From contig CAZWRV010000027.1 of NCBI GenBank assembly GCA_964636325.1, positions 3,294-67,293 on the forward strand: 64,000 nucleotides of DNA, written 5' to 3'. The translations under genes were made by a program, and so were the position numbers. Source of the DNA: CAZWRV01 sp964636325. Its GTDB lineage: Bacteria; Verrucomicrobiota; Lentisphaeria; Victivallales; GWF2-50-93. A model generated the notes under the pieces. The model was not told the DNA's origin and did not search any database. It worked only from the letters and a program-made list of their open reading frames with translations. Within the stretch, counting starts at the first letter, position 1; every line of letters starts with the position of its first letter. Below are positions 41,612 to 52,619 of the stretch, piece after piece.

Positions 41612-43607
41612 ATACGTTTCCCGACACCGCCTCCCTCTTGTCCAAGAATGCGCCGAGAAGATTCTCCAAGGCAAATGCTACGAACGCCGCAAAGGCGAAA
41701 ATATGCCACAGCTTCTGCCGTCCGCCCTCCTCGGATGCGTCAAGTCCCGCCTGAGCCGCAGGATTTTCCACGGACATCTTGCGCTTGAGCATTGACAGTG
41801 ACTGCTTATCCGTTACCGATTCGAGCCGTGAAACGTTGACTTCGAGCGGAACACCCTTCTGCGAGACCAGCACGCACGGCTTCTCCACCGCGGCCGGAGG
41901 CGCTGCTACGCCCATGCCTTCCGGCTGAACTCCGCCGAACCCCTCCGGCGGCTTCTCCCCGCAGCTTATGCGCAGGACTCCAGCCCCCTTTCCTGCGACG
42001 GACGACGCGGCAATCTCACGTATGACCGGCAGGAAGGACGTGGAGAAGGCGAAGTCGCTCCAGTCGGCGGTGAGGCCGGCTGAGAAGAGGAATGTCTGAC
42101 CTCCGCCCTTGCGCTGATGGATCAGGAAGGGCAGCTTCTCGTTCGTCCACATCATAGCGTCCGCCGGCCGCGACAGGGACAGCCTTACGTATTTGTATAT
42201 CGGAAACGCGAAGAGGTCGCTGTCTTCTATGCCGCTGAATACCGGCCAGAGGATGCTGTTCTCCGCGACACCGGCCACATTGAACACGCCTGAAATCCCC
42301 TTCGACTGCGAGAGCCCCTGGTAATCGGCGGACACGAGTCTGCGCTGCTTGAGGAAGGAGGCGGAGCTGCTGGCGGCCCTGCCCGGAGTGACCACCAAGG
42401 TTCCTCCCTTGTCCACATATCCGGCCAGGGAAGCGGCCTGGGCATCGTCAAGATAAGCCGCAGCCCCGAGTAGGAATATGGCGTCGGCCGACCCAATGTC
42501 CGCGTTCGCAAGTTCCTCCAATCCATACGAGAGGAAGTCGAACTCCATGCCGGCGCCCTTGGAAACGGAAAGGGCCTTCTGCACGAAGAACATCTCGTCG
42601 CCCTTCTCCGGCTCGTCCCTCTTCGGCATGAACGCCATCACTCTCGCCGGAGGATCGCCTCCGAGCCAGAGGCTGTAGCTGTCGTCGGCGGCATATTCGT
42701 CAGGACTAAGGAATACCGCGCCCGTAGTTCCGGCATCCGGCTCGCCAAGCGAGAAGCCGAAGGTCACCGTCTTGCCCGCCGGTATCCTGACCTCCCTCGC
42801 AAGCTCCTTTTTCGGCGCCCGGAGATAGAGAGTCCTGGACTGCTCCTGTATCCCGAAATTTCGCACTTCAACGACGACCTCCGTCCGCCCGTCGGCCAGC
42901 CGTCTCGAGGAAGCCCCCATGATCCCCGCATTCTCCGTCCGTTCAGGGCAGGAATCGACGAGGTCGATGGCGATTCCGGGTGGAAGCACGCAGGCTCCGG
43001 ACGCCTGCCAGTCGGAAAGCTGGAAGTCGGAGACGATATGGATATTCCTCTCCGCCTTCCCGGAAAAGAGCCTTGCAGAATTCTCGACGGCCGCATAATG
43101 GGATCCGGGAAGCAGGGTCGGCTCGAGCGACTGCAGGGCGGCGATTATTTCTTCGCGCGAGGCGCCCATCGGAAGGATGATGCGCCCGGCCGAGTCTGAA
43201 AGCAGGAGTGCGAATTCCGCATTCTCGCACTTGCCTGCGATCTCCCGGATCTTCCCTTTTGCATTCTCGAACGACTTCCAGCCGCCCATGCTAGCGGAAC
43301 TGTCGAGCAGTATGACGTGCTGGCTTTTCCCGCCTGCGGCCGATGCCGCGGACGGCCGCCCCTTGGGAACCCATTCCGGACGCGCAAGCGCGAGAACCAC
43401 CAGGGCGAACGCCGCCAGGCGAAGCAGAAGAAGGGCGATGTCGCGCAGCCTTCTCCTGCCCTCCCGCGGCAGCTTCCCGATCCTTATGAACCTGATGCTC
43501 GGAAAGACAAGCTCCGCCGCGGTCTGCCGCTTCATCAGATGAAGCAGCACCGGCACCGCGAGAGCGGCCCCGATATACAGCATTGACGGATGTGCGAAGG
43601 AGAGCAT
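41610..43607 (-). CDS. BatA-type VWA-domain membrane protein
   Basis: A 665-residue protein that opens with the BatA N-terminal signature (FAHPSMLYIGAALAVPVLLHLMKR and VFPSIRFI, then LLLLRLAAFALVVLALARPEW). The VWA domain has the metal-site motif DSSAS in VILLDSSASMGG, and LLLSDSAGR. A beta-rich centre with CARF-like segments is followed by a last helix near the C terminus (HIFAFAAFVAFALENLLGAFL). In Bacteroides the Bat proteins relate to aerotolerance; in this group they are mostly annotated by context. It lies between DUF58 and DUF4175 genes. The ATG is preceded by a heptamer array and no clear Shine-Dalgarno site. Confidence 0.82.
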   Translation of the reverse strand: MLSFAHPSMLYIGAALAVPVLLHLMKRQTAAELVFPSIRFIRIGKLPREGRRRLRDIALLLLRLAAFALVVLALARPEWVPKGRPSAASAAGGKSQHVILLDSSASMGGWKSFENAKGKIREIAGKCENAEFALLLSDSAGRIILPMGASREEIIAALQSLEPTLLPGSHYAAVENSARLFSGKAERNIHIVSDFQLSDWQASGACVLPPGIAIDLVDSCPERTENAGIMGASSRRLADGRTEVVVEVRNFGIQEQSRTLYLRAPKKELAREVRIPAGKTVTFGFSLGEPDAGTTGAVFLSPDEYAADDSYSLWLGGDPPARVMAFMPKRDEPEKGDEMFFVQKALSVSKGAGMEFDFLSYGLEELANADIGSADAIFLLGAAAYLDDAQAASLAGYVDKGGTLVVTPGRAASSSASFLKQRRLVSADYQGLSQSKGISGVFNVAGVAENSILWPVFSGIEDSDLFAFPIYKYVRLSLSRPADAMMWTNEKLPFLIHQRKGGGQTFLFSAGLTADWSDFAFSTSFLPVIREIAASSVAGKGAGVLRISCGEKPPEGFGGVQPEGMGVAAPPAAVEKPCVLVSQKGVPLEVNVSRLESVTDKQSLSMLKRKMSVENPAAQAGLDASEEGGRQKLWHIFAFAAFVAFALENLLGAFLDKREAVSGNV

Positions 43608-43647
43608 TTGTTATTCGTTAATAGTTATTGGTTATTCGTTGTTGGTG
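43608..43647 (-). repeat. Heptamer array abutting the BatA-type start
   Basis: On the minus strand five heptamers, CAACAAC, GAATAAC, CAATAAC, TATTAAC and GAATAAC, follow one another and end two bases before the ATG at 43607. All end in AAC. It is the clearest of three such arrays in the window. Confidence 0.7.
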
Positions 43648-43748
43648 TCTTGGGGACTGGTAAATGGCGGTGAATAATCACCGCGCACAGCAACATAAAA
43701 CTGACCAGCCGCTATTCCTTAATCCGTCATCTGGAATCCAGATTTTTT

Positions 43749-44654
43749 TCAATACACATTGCCTCGCCTGTGCAGGTATTCCGAAAGCACCGACCCCAGA
43801 TCGCCGGATGAATTGACTTTCAGGTAGTCTGCCTGGACGTCGAGACAGGCCTTCCTGATCCTTTCGACGTAGGAGTCCATCTCCGCAAGGTATTCCTGCC
43901 TGACGTTCTGCGGGGCTGTGAGTATCTTGCCGCCGGTCTCGCTGTCCACGAAGCGGACGGAGCCGCGGAACGGGAATTCGATCTCGTCGCGGTCAAGCAC
44001 CTGTATCACGATGAGGTCGCTCCGCGAAATCCGCAGCTTCTTCAGGAGTTCCTCGGCCTCTCCGTCTATGTCAAGGAAGTCCGAGATGACAACCAGCAGG
44101 CCGCGGCGACGTATCATGCGGGAGACATAGCTGAGCGACATGAAGTGGTCCGCGCGGCCGGCCGGCTTCAGCGCGCTTATCGCATTGATGATCCTGTGGA
44201 GATGCGTCCCGCCGCTCCTCGCCGGAACCGAACAGCTTATCGAGCCGCCGTAGGCGCAGAAGCCCACGTTGTCGCCCTGCTTCGACGCAAGATACGCAAG
44301 CGAAGCCGCCACCATCGCCCCGTAGCGGAACTTCGAGCACGGCGACCGCGCCCCGGAGTAGAGCATCGAGGCGCTCGCGTCAAGCACTATCATGCAGTTG
44401 AAGTTCGTCTCCTCCTGGAATATCTTCGCATAGAGGCGGTCCAGGCGGCCGAACGCCTTCCAGTCCAGATACTTGAGATCATCGCCGGGCGTATAGTTCC
44501 TGTACTGCAGGAACTCGCTCCCGGAGCCGTGGTATACGCTCCGGTGTATCCCCGACATGAACCCCTCTATAACGATGCGGGCGATCAGATGGTAGCTGTC
44601 TATCTTCGCCAGCGCCGCGGGGGAAAGGATCTCGACAAGTTCCTTGCGCGACAT
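43749..44654 (-). CDS. DUF58-domain protein
   Basis: A 301-residue protein with the DUF58 signature YTPGDDLKYLDWKAFGRLDRLYAKIF near residues 52-77, then a VWA-like fold (MIVLDASASMLYSG, LLVVISDFLD). It is probably cytoplasmic and peripheral to the membrane. DUF58 proteins are constant partners of MoxR ATPases and BatA; they are thought to be part of a metal-chelatase-like or chaperone system. The start ATG overlaps no neighbour; a 211-base gap with a perfect ATCATATGAT palindrome separates it from MoxR. Confidence 0.85.
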   Translation of the reverse strand: MSRKELVEILSPAALAKIDSYHLIARIVIEGFMSGIHRSVYHGSGSEFLQYRNYTPGDDLKYLDWKAFGRLDRLYAKIFQEETNFNCMIVLDASASMLYSGARSPCSKFRYGAMVAASLAYLASKQGDNVGFCAYGGSISCSVPARSGGTHLHRIINAISALKPAGRADHFMSLSYVSRMIRRRGLLVVISDFLDIDGEAEELLKKLRISRSDLIVIQVLDRDEIEFPFRGSVRFVDSETGGKILTAPQNVRQEYLAEMDSYVERIRKACLDVQADYLKVNSSGDLGSVLSEYLHRRGNVY

Positions 44655-44865
44655 TGATTTATGTCATCCCTGTTAATTTTACATTGATTCTTATCTCGTG
44701 GCTTCACCCCTCCAGCACGGATGGAGATTCATGATTTTTACAGACGGCCGCAAGATAGGCATGCAAGACAGGCTGCAATTGCTCCGGTGTTGTGATGCCG
44801 TGAGAAAAATTGACATGAAACACTATGTGATCATATGATTGTGACAAGGACTGTGGCATTATTGT

Positions 44866-45852
<987 letters not shown>

Positions 45853-45961
45853 AATCTCACTCCAATTATTTTTCAGATTTCCTTGTATCATTCCAGCTTC
45901 CTTGACACGATGACCCGATAACACTTTCTTCCGTGTTTCCGTCTTCCGCGGTCTCCTTACG

Positions 45962-45987
45962 GTAAATATCCGCTGCCGGATATTTAC
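45962..45987. terminator. Hairpin overlapping the RNase R stop codon
   Basis: Perfect 11-base arms (GTAAATATCCG and CGGATATTTAC) with loop CTGC; the TAA stop (45984-45986 on the minus strand) is inside the arm. No T run follows. ATATCCG is shared with the repeats at 9904 and 10904. Confidence 0.45.
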
Positions 45988-47939
45988 TGCACCGGCCTGA
46001 AATATGCGGTCCCCCGGACGAAGTCCACGCTTTCAAGGCGGACGAAGATGAAGTCTCCGCATTTGTACGACCTGTGCCCCGCCTTGGAGGACATCTTGCC
46101 GCTCCTCCTGAAGAAATCTCCGCCGAGGTGCCTCGCCTCGACAATGCCGTTCACGGCGAGTTCGGGGACGCTTACGGATATCCCGTAGGACGCGACCCGC
46201 TGTATTATCCCCTCGAAGCAGTCGTTGTCCGCCTCCGCGATCACCTTCTTCATGTAATGCAGCTTCATCCTGTCGTTCGCGGCATAATACGCCTCGTCGT
46301 TCCTGGCCTCGCGCTCGCTGCATGTCTCGGCGATCCTGGCGAACTCGTCGGCGTCGCGCAGTTCACCGGAATAGTCCCTGCACCAGAGCTGCTGGTGGAC
46401 GGCGAGGTCCGTGTAGCGCCTTATCGGGCTTGTGAAGTGCGAATACAGGCCCTTGCCGAGCCCGAAGTGGATAGAGGGTCTGGAGCTGTATGACGCCCTC
46501 GGCAGCGAGCGCAGGAAGGCGTCGGTTATGACCTGCCTGCGCTGGTCGTCCGGCAGCTTCTGGAGGAAATGGTTGCACGCCTTCCTGCTGCGCAGGTCGC
46601 CGGTGCTCATGCCGAAGGTCTCGCGCATGAATTCTGCGAATTCCGCAAGCTTGTCCTCGGACGGCTCGGGATGAACTCGGTAAAGCCCCGGGATGCCGCG
46701 GCAGCTGAGCTCCTTGGCGACTTCGACGTTGGCGGCGAGCATGCATTCCTCGACCAGCGCCTCGGACTTCCTGTGGGCCTCGCGCCTGATCCCTCTGACC
46801 TCTTTGGTGAGGTCGTCGCAGAGGACCCTGACATGAGTCGTCGCAAGCTCGATGAACTCCTCGGTTTTCTTCCGGCACTCGTGCATCCTGTCGGTGAGCC
46901 TGACAAGGCGCTTCAGGTTCTGCTCAAGGACACGAGGCCAGCCATGGTGCCTCTTCCCGTCGATGAACTCCTGCAGCTCGTCGAAGTTGACGCGGGCGTC
47001 AACCTTCACCAGGCTGTGGCAGCGGCGGGAGTTCTTGATCCTGCCCGTGTTGACATCGACCGTCATGAGGACGGAGTTGCACAGGGAGACCTTGTCGGTT
47101 GTGAGGCTTGCCGCCCTCGTAAAGACCCTCGGCAGCATCGGCAAGGTCATTCCGGGCAGATAGGACGTGAACGAGCGGCGGAAGGCCTTGCCGTCGAACT
47201 CGCTGTCCGGATGTATCCAGGCCGCGATGTCCGCGATGTGCACGCCGAGCACGGCCTCGTCAGGAGAAGCGCCGTCGGAAACGGATATCGCGTCGTCGTA
47301 GTCCTTGGCGTCGGCAGGATCTACCGTCGTCGTGAACAATCCGGTAAGATCCTCCCTCCTAACCTCCAAGGGGTCAATCTGCAGGATCCTCTCCTCCTCC
47401 TCCTGCGTATAAGGAGGCATGAGGTCATATTCCCTCGCCACCGCAACAAGGTCGGACTCGACCGTCCCCACCTTGCCGATTACCGAGCCGAACTCGGCGG
47501 CAAAGGGGACGTCGCCGCGCTTTCCGGGCTCCGAAGGGACGCACTCGATCCAGTCGCCCTTCCTGGCGTCGCCGAGGTCTCCGGAGACGGGAATGTCGCA
47601 CGGTATGCTTCTGGAAAGAGGCCTTATCTTCCTGCCGGGAATAAGTTCCCCGACAATCCTGGTCCTTCCGCGCTCAAGCACCTCCTCCACGCAGGCCGCA
47701 GGCTTGGAGAAACGGGATCTGCGCGGCCGTTCGTCCAGGAATCTTATCGCCACCAGGTCGCCGTCCATCGCGTCGCCGACATATTTTGCCGGGACGAAGA
47801 TGTCGTCGCTATCGCCGGGTATCTTTACGAAGCCGAAGCCGGCCGCGGCGACGCTGATCCTTCCGCGGAGGAGTTTATCGCGCCCCTTGCGCATCTTTTC
47901 AACCCTGCCCCTGCCCTCTTCATTAGACCGACGTCCCAT
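45984..47939 (-). CDS. rnr: Ribonuclease R (RNB family exoribonuclease)
   Basis: A 651-residue 3'-5' exoribonuclease. A cold-shock/OB segment (SVAAAGFGFVKIPGDSDDIFV) comes first. The RNB catalytic core has VDPADAKDYDDAISV, with the metal-binding Asp residues, near 217-231, and HIADIAAWIHPDSEFD. HFTSPIRRYTDLAVHQQL is conserved in the same family. A C-terminal S1 domain ends the chain. It is shorter than E. coli RNase R (about 810) because the N-terminal HTH and basic tail are reduced. AGGGG precedes the ATG. It heads the long minus-strand run into the MoxR cluster. Confidence 0.92.
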   Translation of the reverse strand: MGRRSNEEGRGRVEKMRKGRDKLLRGRISVAAAGFGFVKIPGDSDDIFVPAKYVGDAMDGDLVAIRFLDERPRRSRFSKPAACVEEVLERGRTRIVGELIPGRKIRPLSRSIPCDIPVSGDLGDARKGDWIECVPSEPGKRGDVPFAAEFGSVIGKVGTVESDLVAVAREYDLMPPYTQEEEERILQIDPLEVRREDLTGLFTTTVDPADAKDYDDAISVSDGASPDEAVLGVHIADIAAWIHPDSEFDGKAFRRSFTSYLPGMTLPMLPRVFTRAASLTTDKVSLCNSVLMTVDVNTGRIKNSRRCHSLVKVDARVNFDELQEFIDGKRHHGWPRVLEQNLKRLVRLTDRMHECRKKTEEFIELATTHVRVLCDDLTKEVRGIRREAHRKSEALVEECMLAANVEVAKELSCRGIPGLYRVHPEPSEDKLAEFAEFMRETFGMSTGDLRSRKACNHFLQKLPDDQRRQVITDAFLRSLPRASYSSRPSIHFGLGKGLYSHFTSPIRRYTDLAVHQQLWCRDYSGELRDADEFARIAETCSEREARNDEAYYAANDRMKLHYMKKVIAEADNDCFEGIIQRVASYGISVSVPELAVNGIVEARHLGGDFFRRSGKMSSKAGHRSYKCGDFIFVRLESVDFVRGTAYFRPVQ

Positions 47940-48067
47940 TGCCGCCCCTACGTTGAATTTTCAGCTTTGCATGGTTATGTTAAGCGATTGAAAATAAGGC
48001 TGTTTGTCCGTTTTTCCAGAGTGCAAGCTGAAATGCCCGCAGTTTTGTCGGCCGGAATCTTAAAAGC

Positions 48068-48104
48068 ATGAATTCGGCAAGCTACGCCCTTTTGCCGAAT
48101 TCAT
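48068..48104. repeat. Hairpin repeat, copy 2 (GAATTCGGC family)
   Basis: Perfect 13-base arms (ATGAATTCGGCAA and its complement) around GCTACGCCCTT. Compared with copy 1 (6777-6821), the loop word CTACGCCCT is the reverse complement of AGGGCGTAG, so the copies are inverted. The stem has changed A-T to G-C on both sides. Confidence 0.75.
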
Positions 48105-48110
48105 ACTTAA

Positions 48111-48150
48111 GACGGCAAAGTTTGCGACAAAGCTACCGACAAAGATTTTT
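48111..48150 (+). repeat. CGACAAAG 12-mer array upstream of panB
   Basis: Three units begin CGGCAAAGTTTG, CGACAAAGCTAC and CGACAAAGATTT. The same arrangement with near-identical words lies upstream of thiE (9801-9842, minus). It ends about 18 bases before the panB start, just ahead of the ribosome site. Confidence 0.5.
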
Positions 48151-48167
48151 ATCTTTCAGGAGGCGCC

Positions 48168-48956
48168 ATGTTCCAGAACAAATTGACTGTGAAATATTTC
48201 CTGCAGAAGAAGGAGAAGGGGGAAAAGATAATCTCCCTCTCGCTCTATGACGCGCCGACCGCGAGGCTCGCGGAGGAATGCGGCGTCGAACTGCTGCTTG
48301 TCGGCGACTCCATGGGCAACACCATCCTCGGCTACAGGAACACCATCCCTGTCACGATCGAGCAGTCGCTCCACCACTGCGCCGCAGTGGCGCGGGGCGC
48401 GAAATTCGCATTCCTGGCCGGGGACATGCCGTTCATGACATACCACATCTCGGCCGAACAGGCGATGGCCAATGCCGCCCGCTACCTGCAGGAGGTCGGC
48501 ATGGACGCCGTGAAGCTGGAAGGCGGCGCGCACATGGCGCCCACGGTCGCCAGGCTTGTCAGGGCGGGCGTCCCCGTCCTCGGACACATCGGCCTGCTCC
48601 CGCAGAACCTCCTCACTGAGGGCGGCTACCGCATGACCGGCAAAAGCTCCGCCGAGGCGGAGAAGATCATCGCCGACGCGAAGTCGCTCGAGGACGCAGG
48701 CGCTTTCGCCGTCATCCTAGAATGCATGCCCCCGGAACTCGCCGCCGAAATCACCTCAAAGGTCAAAATCCCAACAATCGGGATCGGCGCCGGCCCCGAC
48801 TGCGACGGCCAGATACAGGTCGTCAACGACATACTCGGCCTCTTCACGGACTTCGTCCCGAAGCACGCCAAGCGCTACGCCAAGCTCGGAGATGAAATCA
48901 AGAAGGCCTTCGGCGAATACGCCAAGGACGTACATGGCAGAAGGTTCCCGGACTGA
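48168..48956 (+). CDS. panB: 3-methyl-2-oxobutanoate hydroxymethyltransferase
   Basis: A 262-residue TIM-barrel enzyme making ketopantoate from alpha-ketoisovalerate and methylene-tetrahydrofolate, the first step to pantothenate. Motifs are SLYDAPTARLAEECG, LLLVGDSMGNTILGY (metal-binding Asp), FLAGDMPFMTY, VKLEGG, VLGHIGLLPQ and IGIGAGPDCDGQIQV, with the C-terminal helix as usual. AGGAGGCG precedes the ATG. No panC or panD is adjacent. The 5' region carries a hairpin and a 12-mer repeat array. Confidence 0.95.
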   Translation: MFQNKLTVKYFLQKKEKGEKIISLSLYDAPTARLAEECGVELLLVGDSMGNTILGYRNTIPVTIEQSLHHCAAVARGAKFAFLAGDMPFMTYHISAEQAMANAARYLQEVGMDAVKLEGGAHMAPTVARLVRAGVPVLGHIGLLPQNLLTEGGYRMTGKSSAEAEKIIADAKSLEDAGAFAVILECMPPELAAEITSKVKIPTIGIGAGPDCDGQIQVVNDILGLFTDFVPKHAKRYAKLGDEIKKAFGEYAKDVHGRRFPD

Positions 48957-49172
48957 CTTGGATATCGCTCAGCACTTTTCCCAAGCCGAATAGTCGGTGC
49001 AAGAACTACTTTTTTACTTTTGACAACTGTAAGTCATTAACCTGACATTATTTATAGTTCATCGAAGAGGGCAGACCCCCTTATAAAAAAACATCTATTA
49101 ATTGCGCTTAATTTAGCGCCGTTCGGGAGCACCCCCCTTACGACATAGAATATAGACAGAACCAACTGTTCC

Positions 49173-49880
49173 CTATCCTGATTTGCCACCCATAATTGAA
49201 TCCCTAGAGCATTGGGACAATACGTAATCACGATTTCGATGACACTTAGAACAGTTTTGAACCCCTTTATTACTATCGAAGGAATTTTCTTTACCACATA
49301 CGCAATACCACAAATTCCCTTCTTGAAGACCAAATCTAACCGCGTCCTTTCCAGCAAATATTCGAAGTTTAGATAATTCGGCATCTGGATCTGAGTTTTT
49401 TAGTATTTCTTCCCCTTCTGTTGCATTTGAAGGAGCTTTTTTCTCTGTTCCCTGAAATATGCCCCATGCAATTCTTATGGCGGCTAAACCTATAGCTCCA
49501 GGGATGAAAGCTATCCACCAAAGAAACTTTACACCGCCAGGGATATTTCCTTGAGCTATACACCACAATGCGACGCATAACAGCAATATGCCCAACACAA
49601 GGCAGCCAACGCCGGCACAACCATCAGAATTAGCAGTGGCATTGTCTTGTTGCATTTTACTGGCATTTTCATTTTTATGAGGAACTGCTTCATCTTTATG
49701 TTCCTCATTTATTTCTTCGATATTGCATGATTTTTTCTCAGCAGGAATCTTTTCAATTCTGATCCTGCCATCAGAAGTGACAGTTATAGTATTGCAACAT
49801 ATTGGACAATTGACTTTTTCAGCAGTTGAAATATCCTCGACTTCCAGGCGTTGACTGCAATTTGGACATGCAAATTTCAT
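49173..49880 (-). CDS. Membrane protein with terminal zinc ribbons, AT-rich
   Basis: A 235-residue protein. The N terminus has two CxxC pairs (CPNCS and CPICC) forming a zinc ribbon. A charged, low-complexity linker leads to two membrane helices (about 92-112 and 120-142). A second ribbon (YCVCGKENSF and CSKCHRN) is near the C terminus. I do not recognise a family; similar 'zinc-ribbon plus membrane' proteins are common but unassigned. The base composition is visibly lower in GC than its neighbours, which suggests recent acquisition. Confidence 0.6.
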   Translation of the reverse strand: MKFACPNCSQRLEVEDISTAEKVNCPICCNTITVTSDGRIRIEKIPAEKKSCNIEEINEEHKDEAVPHKNENASKMQQDNATANSDGCAGVGCLVLGILLLCVALWCIAQGNIPGGVKFLWWIAFIPGAIGLAAIRIAWGIFQGTEKKAPSNATEGEEILKNSDPDAELSKLRIFAGKDAVRFGLQEGNLWYCVCGKENSFDSNKGVQNCSKCHRNRDYVLSQCSRDSIMGGKSG

Positions 49881-50229
49881 AATAAGCCTCCAAGTACTTA
49901 AAGTAATTTAAAGCTTCCTTCTGGAAATTCAAGAAGACCGGGATCACACCTATTATTTAGTAATATAGGATATGCGAATTGCTTTCATGCCCAGCTGCAA
50001 GATGCTAATGATTAAAGGATAACGCGTCTCATGTCGACACCTTCCACGAGGTTCGCAGGCCTCCCTGCGAAAAACTTAAAAAAGTACGCCGCCTTTTCCG
50101 TCAAAGGCGATTAGGGGGCACTGTATTTACGGGCGGAATATTGAAGTGCCGAATGGTGCCAGCCACCGTCGGAGAAGGTGGCGTACTTGTGGGAAGTATC
50201 AGAGGGGCAACGCACTTAAGACAAGTCAA
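49881..50229. other. Non-coding stretch between zinc-ribbon gene and pseudogene
   Basis: About 350 bases. It holds the hairpin TTCGCAGG/CCTGCGAA (50052-50071, loop CCTC) followed by an A-rich run. No recognisable gene is present, though the right end is probably the decayed 3' flank of the pseudogene. Confidence 0.5.
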
Positions 50230-51130
50230 CAGCGCGGTGCCTGCCGATAGACTTCAAAATGGCCTCGACCATCAGCAGATCGCCGAGAGTGTCGGAAGGT
50301 TTGTTCCGGCAATTGTTCTTTCCGCCGTATATAGTCAATGTGCCGATGCCGTTTTTGGCTGGGACCAGTTCCAGCGAGGCTTCCGTGCCGACAAACGTCA
50401 GAGACTATCCCGGAAGTCCGGGTGATGAGACGAAACCGGCGGTCATGCTGCAGAGGACTTCCTCTGGGAAGAGGATGTTTGCTACGCAGGTCTCCTCTGT
50501 TATCAAGCCCGGGTCGGTATGGCGCTTTCAGTTCGCGAACGCAGAGACGAACTGCGGGTCGCCGGCCAGCCAGCGGACCGGATTGATGAAGCAGTAGGTC
50601 ATGTGGGTCAGTGGCATACCACCGCTTTCGCCTTGTGAATAGTACCATAGTCGAGATATCTCCGTTCCACAGGGCGATGCTCCGGATCGCCACAAGCATT
50701 CCCAGGCGTCCGGCCCGAAGCATGTCCCGCGCGGTTTCCCAGACGGGGCTATGGCGCTGTTCATATTCCGCTTCTACGACAAGGCGGTGTTTTCCGGTGA
50801 GGGCGGCGATCCTGCGTGCGGCGGCGGGTGACTCCGCCGACGTGCCGCCGATAAGCGCATGCAAGCTCTTGTCAAGCGCGAAAAGGACGATTTCGTCCTG
50901 CGCCTAATGCGGAACCTCCACCAGAAGTGTGTCAAGCTTGGTTTCAATGAGGCGCCGGTAGTCGTCGTCGAAGCAGGCATCGCATCCTATTTCACGGCCG
51001 CAGGCGTGGGCGCGTTCAATTCCGCTTGGAGGCCACGCCGCAGATTACAGCGGTTTTGGACGCGAGAAAGGCTTTTCCGCGCAGAAGCGCCATTCCACCT
51101 GCCCCGGCTATCGCCACGTGTTTAAGCGTC
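50230..51130 (-). pseudogene. Decayed Gfo/Idh/MocA-family oxidoreductase
   Basis: Pieces of one protein lie in different minus-strand frames, broken by stops and frameshifts. The N-terminal Rossmann piece reads HVAIAGAGGMALLRGKAFLA near 51120-51060. It is followed in another frame by an Asp-rich segment and LLVEVPH with a stop, then in frame DKSLHALIGGTSAESPAAAR and VVEAEYEQRHSPVWETAR near 50880-50730. After a frameshift SGGMPLTHMTYCFINPVRWL (about 50640-50570) follows, and then frames that drift. These match the order of the NAD-binding and substrate domains of glucose-fructose oxidoreductase-like enzymes. At least four lesions are visible, so it is not functional. Confidence 0.75.
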
Positions 51131-51277
51131 GGCGTGGCCGCCCCGGATGGCGCGGCGTCTTCATTGTCCCTGTCCTTCTTCATGATTCACACGGATATAT
51201 CTGCGGACGGCACCGGATCAAGCGGACTTATGCGAACCTTGCCCGTCTAGTTTTTTGCTTTAATTTTCAGGTTGTGT

Positions 51278-51306
51278 TTTGCCTTGCCCCGATTATGGAT
51301 TATAGT
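51278..51306 (+). promoter_or_regulatory. Possible promoter of the sugar ABC ATPase gene
   Basis: TATAGT (51301-51306) lies 17 bases after TTTGCC (51278-51283); the -10 matches five of six and the -35 three of six. It is 32 bases before the ATG. AAAGGGG (the ribosome site) lies between. Confidence 0.35.
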
Positions 51307-51337
51307 ATGGCTTCAATTTTTCTGAAAGGGGCTCCAA

Positions 51338-52437
<1,100 letters not shown>

Positions 52438-52438
<1 letters not shown>

Positions 52439-52471
52439 TGATTATTTCCCGGCCTTCCGTAAAATAATCAC
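52438..52471. terminator. Hairpin overlapping the ABC ATPase stop codon
   Basis: Ten-base arms GTGATTATTT and AAATAATCAC flank a 14-base loop with CCGG; the left arm shares the final G of the TAG stop. No T run follows. Confidence 0.5.
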
Positions 52472-52619
52472 AGTGATGGTAATAATTCCGCCGGGGCTTC
52501 ATCTGCCTTTCCGCCTTCAGGCTGTTCAATTCTGATTTCCTGGCGTCGAAGATCGACATGGATGAAAGGCGTAATCGGCTCCATAACCCGGACAGTCCTC
52601 CGCTCAGGAAATCTGAACA

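Noticed and set aside
46569..48071. Long plus-strand open frame of 500 codons
   Set aside because: It is antisense to RNase R, which has clear motifs; the frame is open because of GC-rich third positions.
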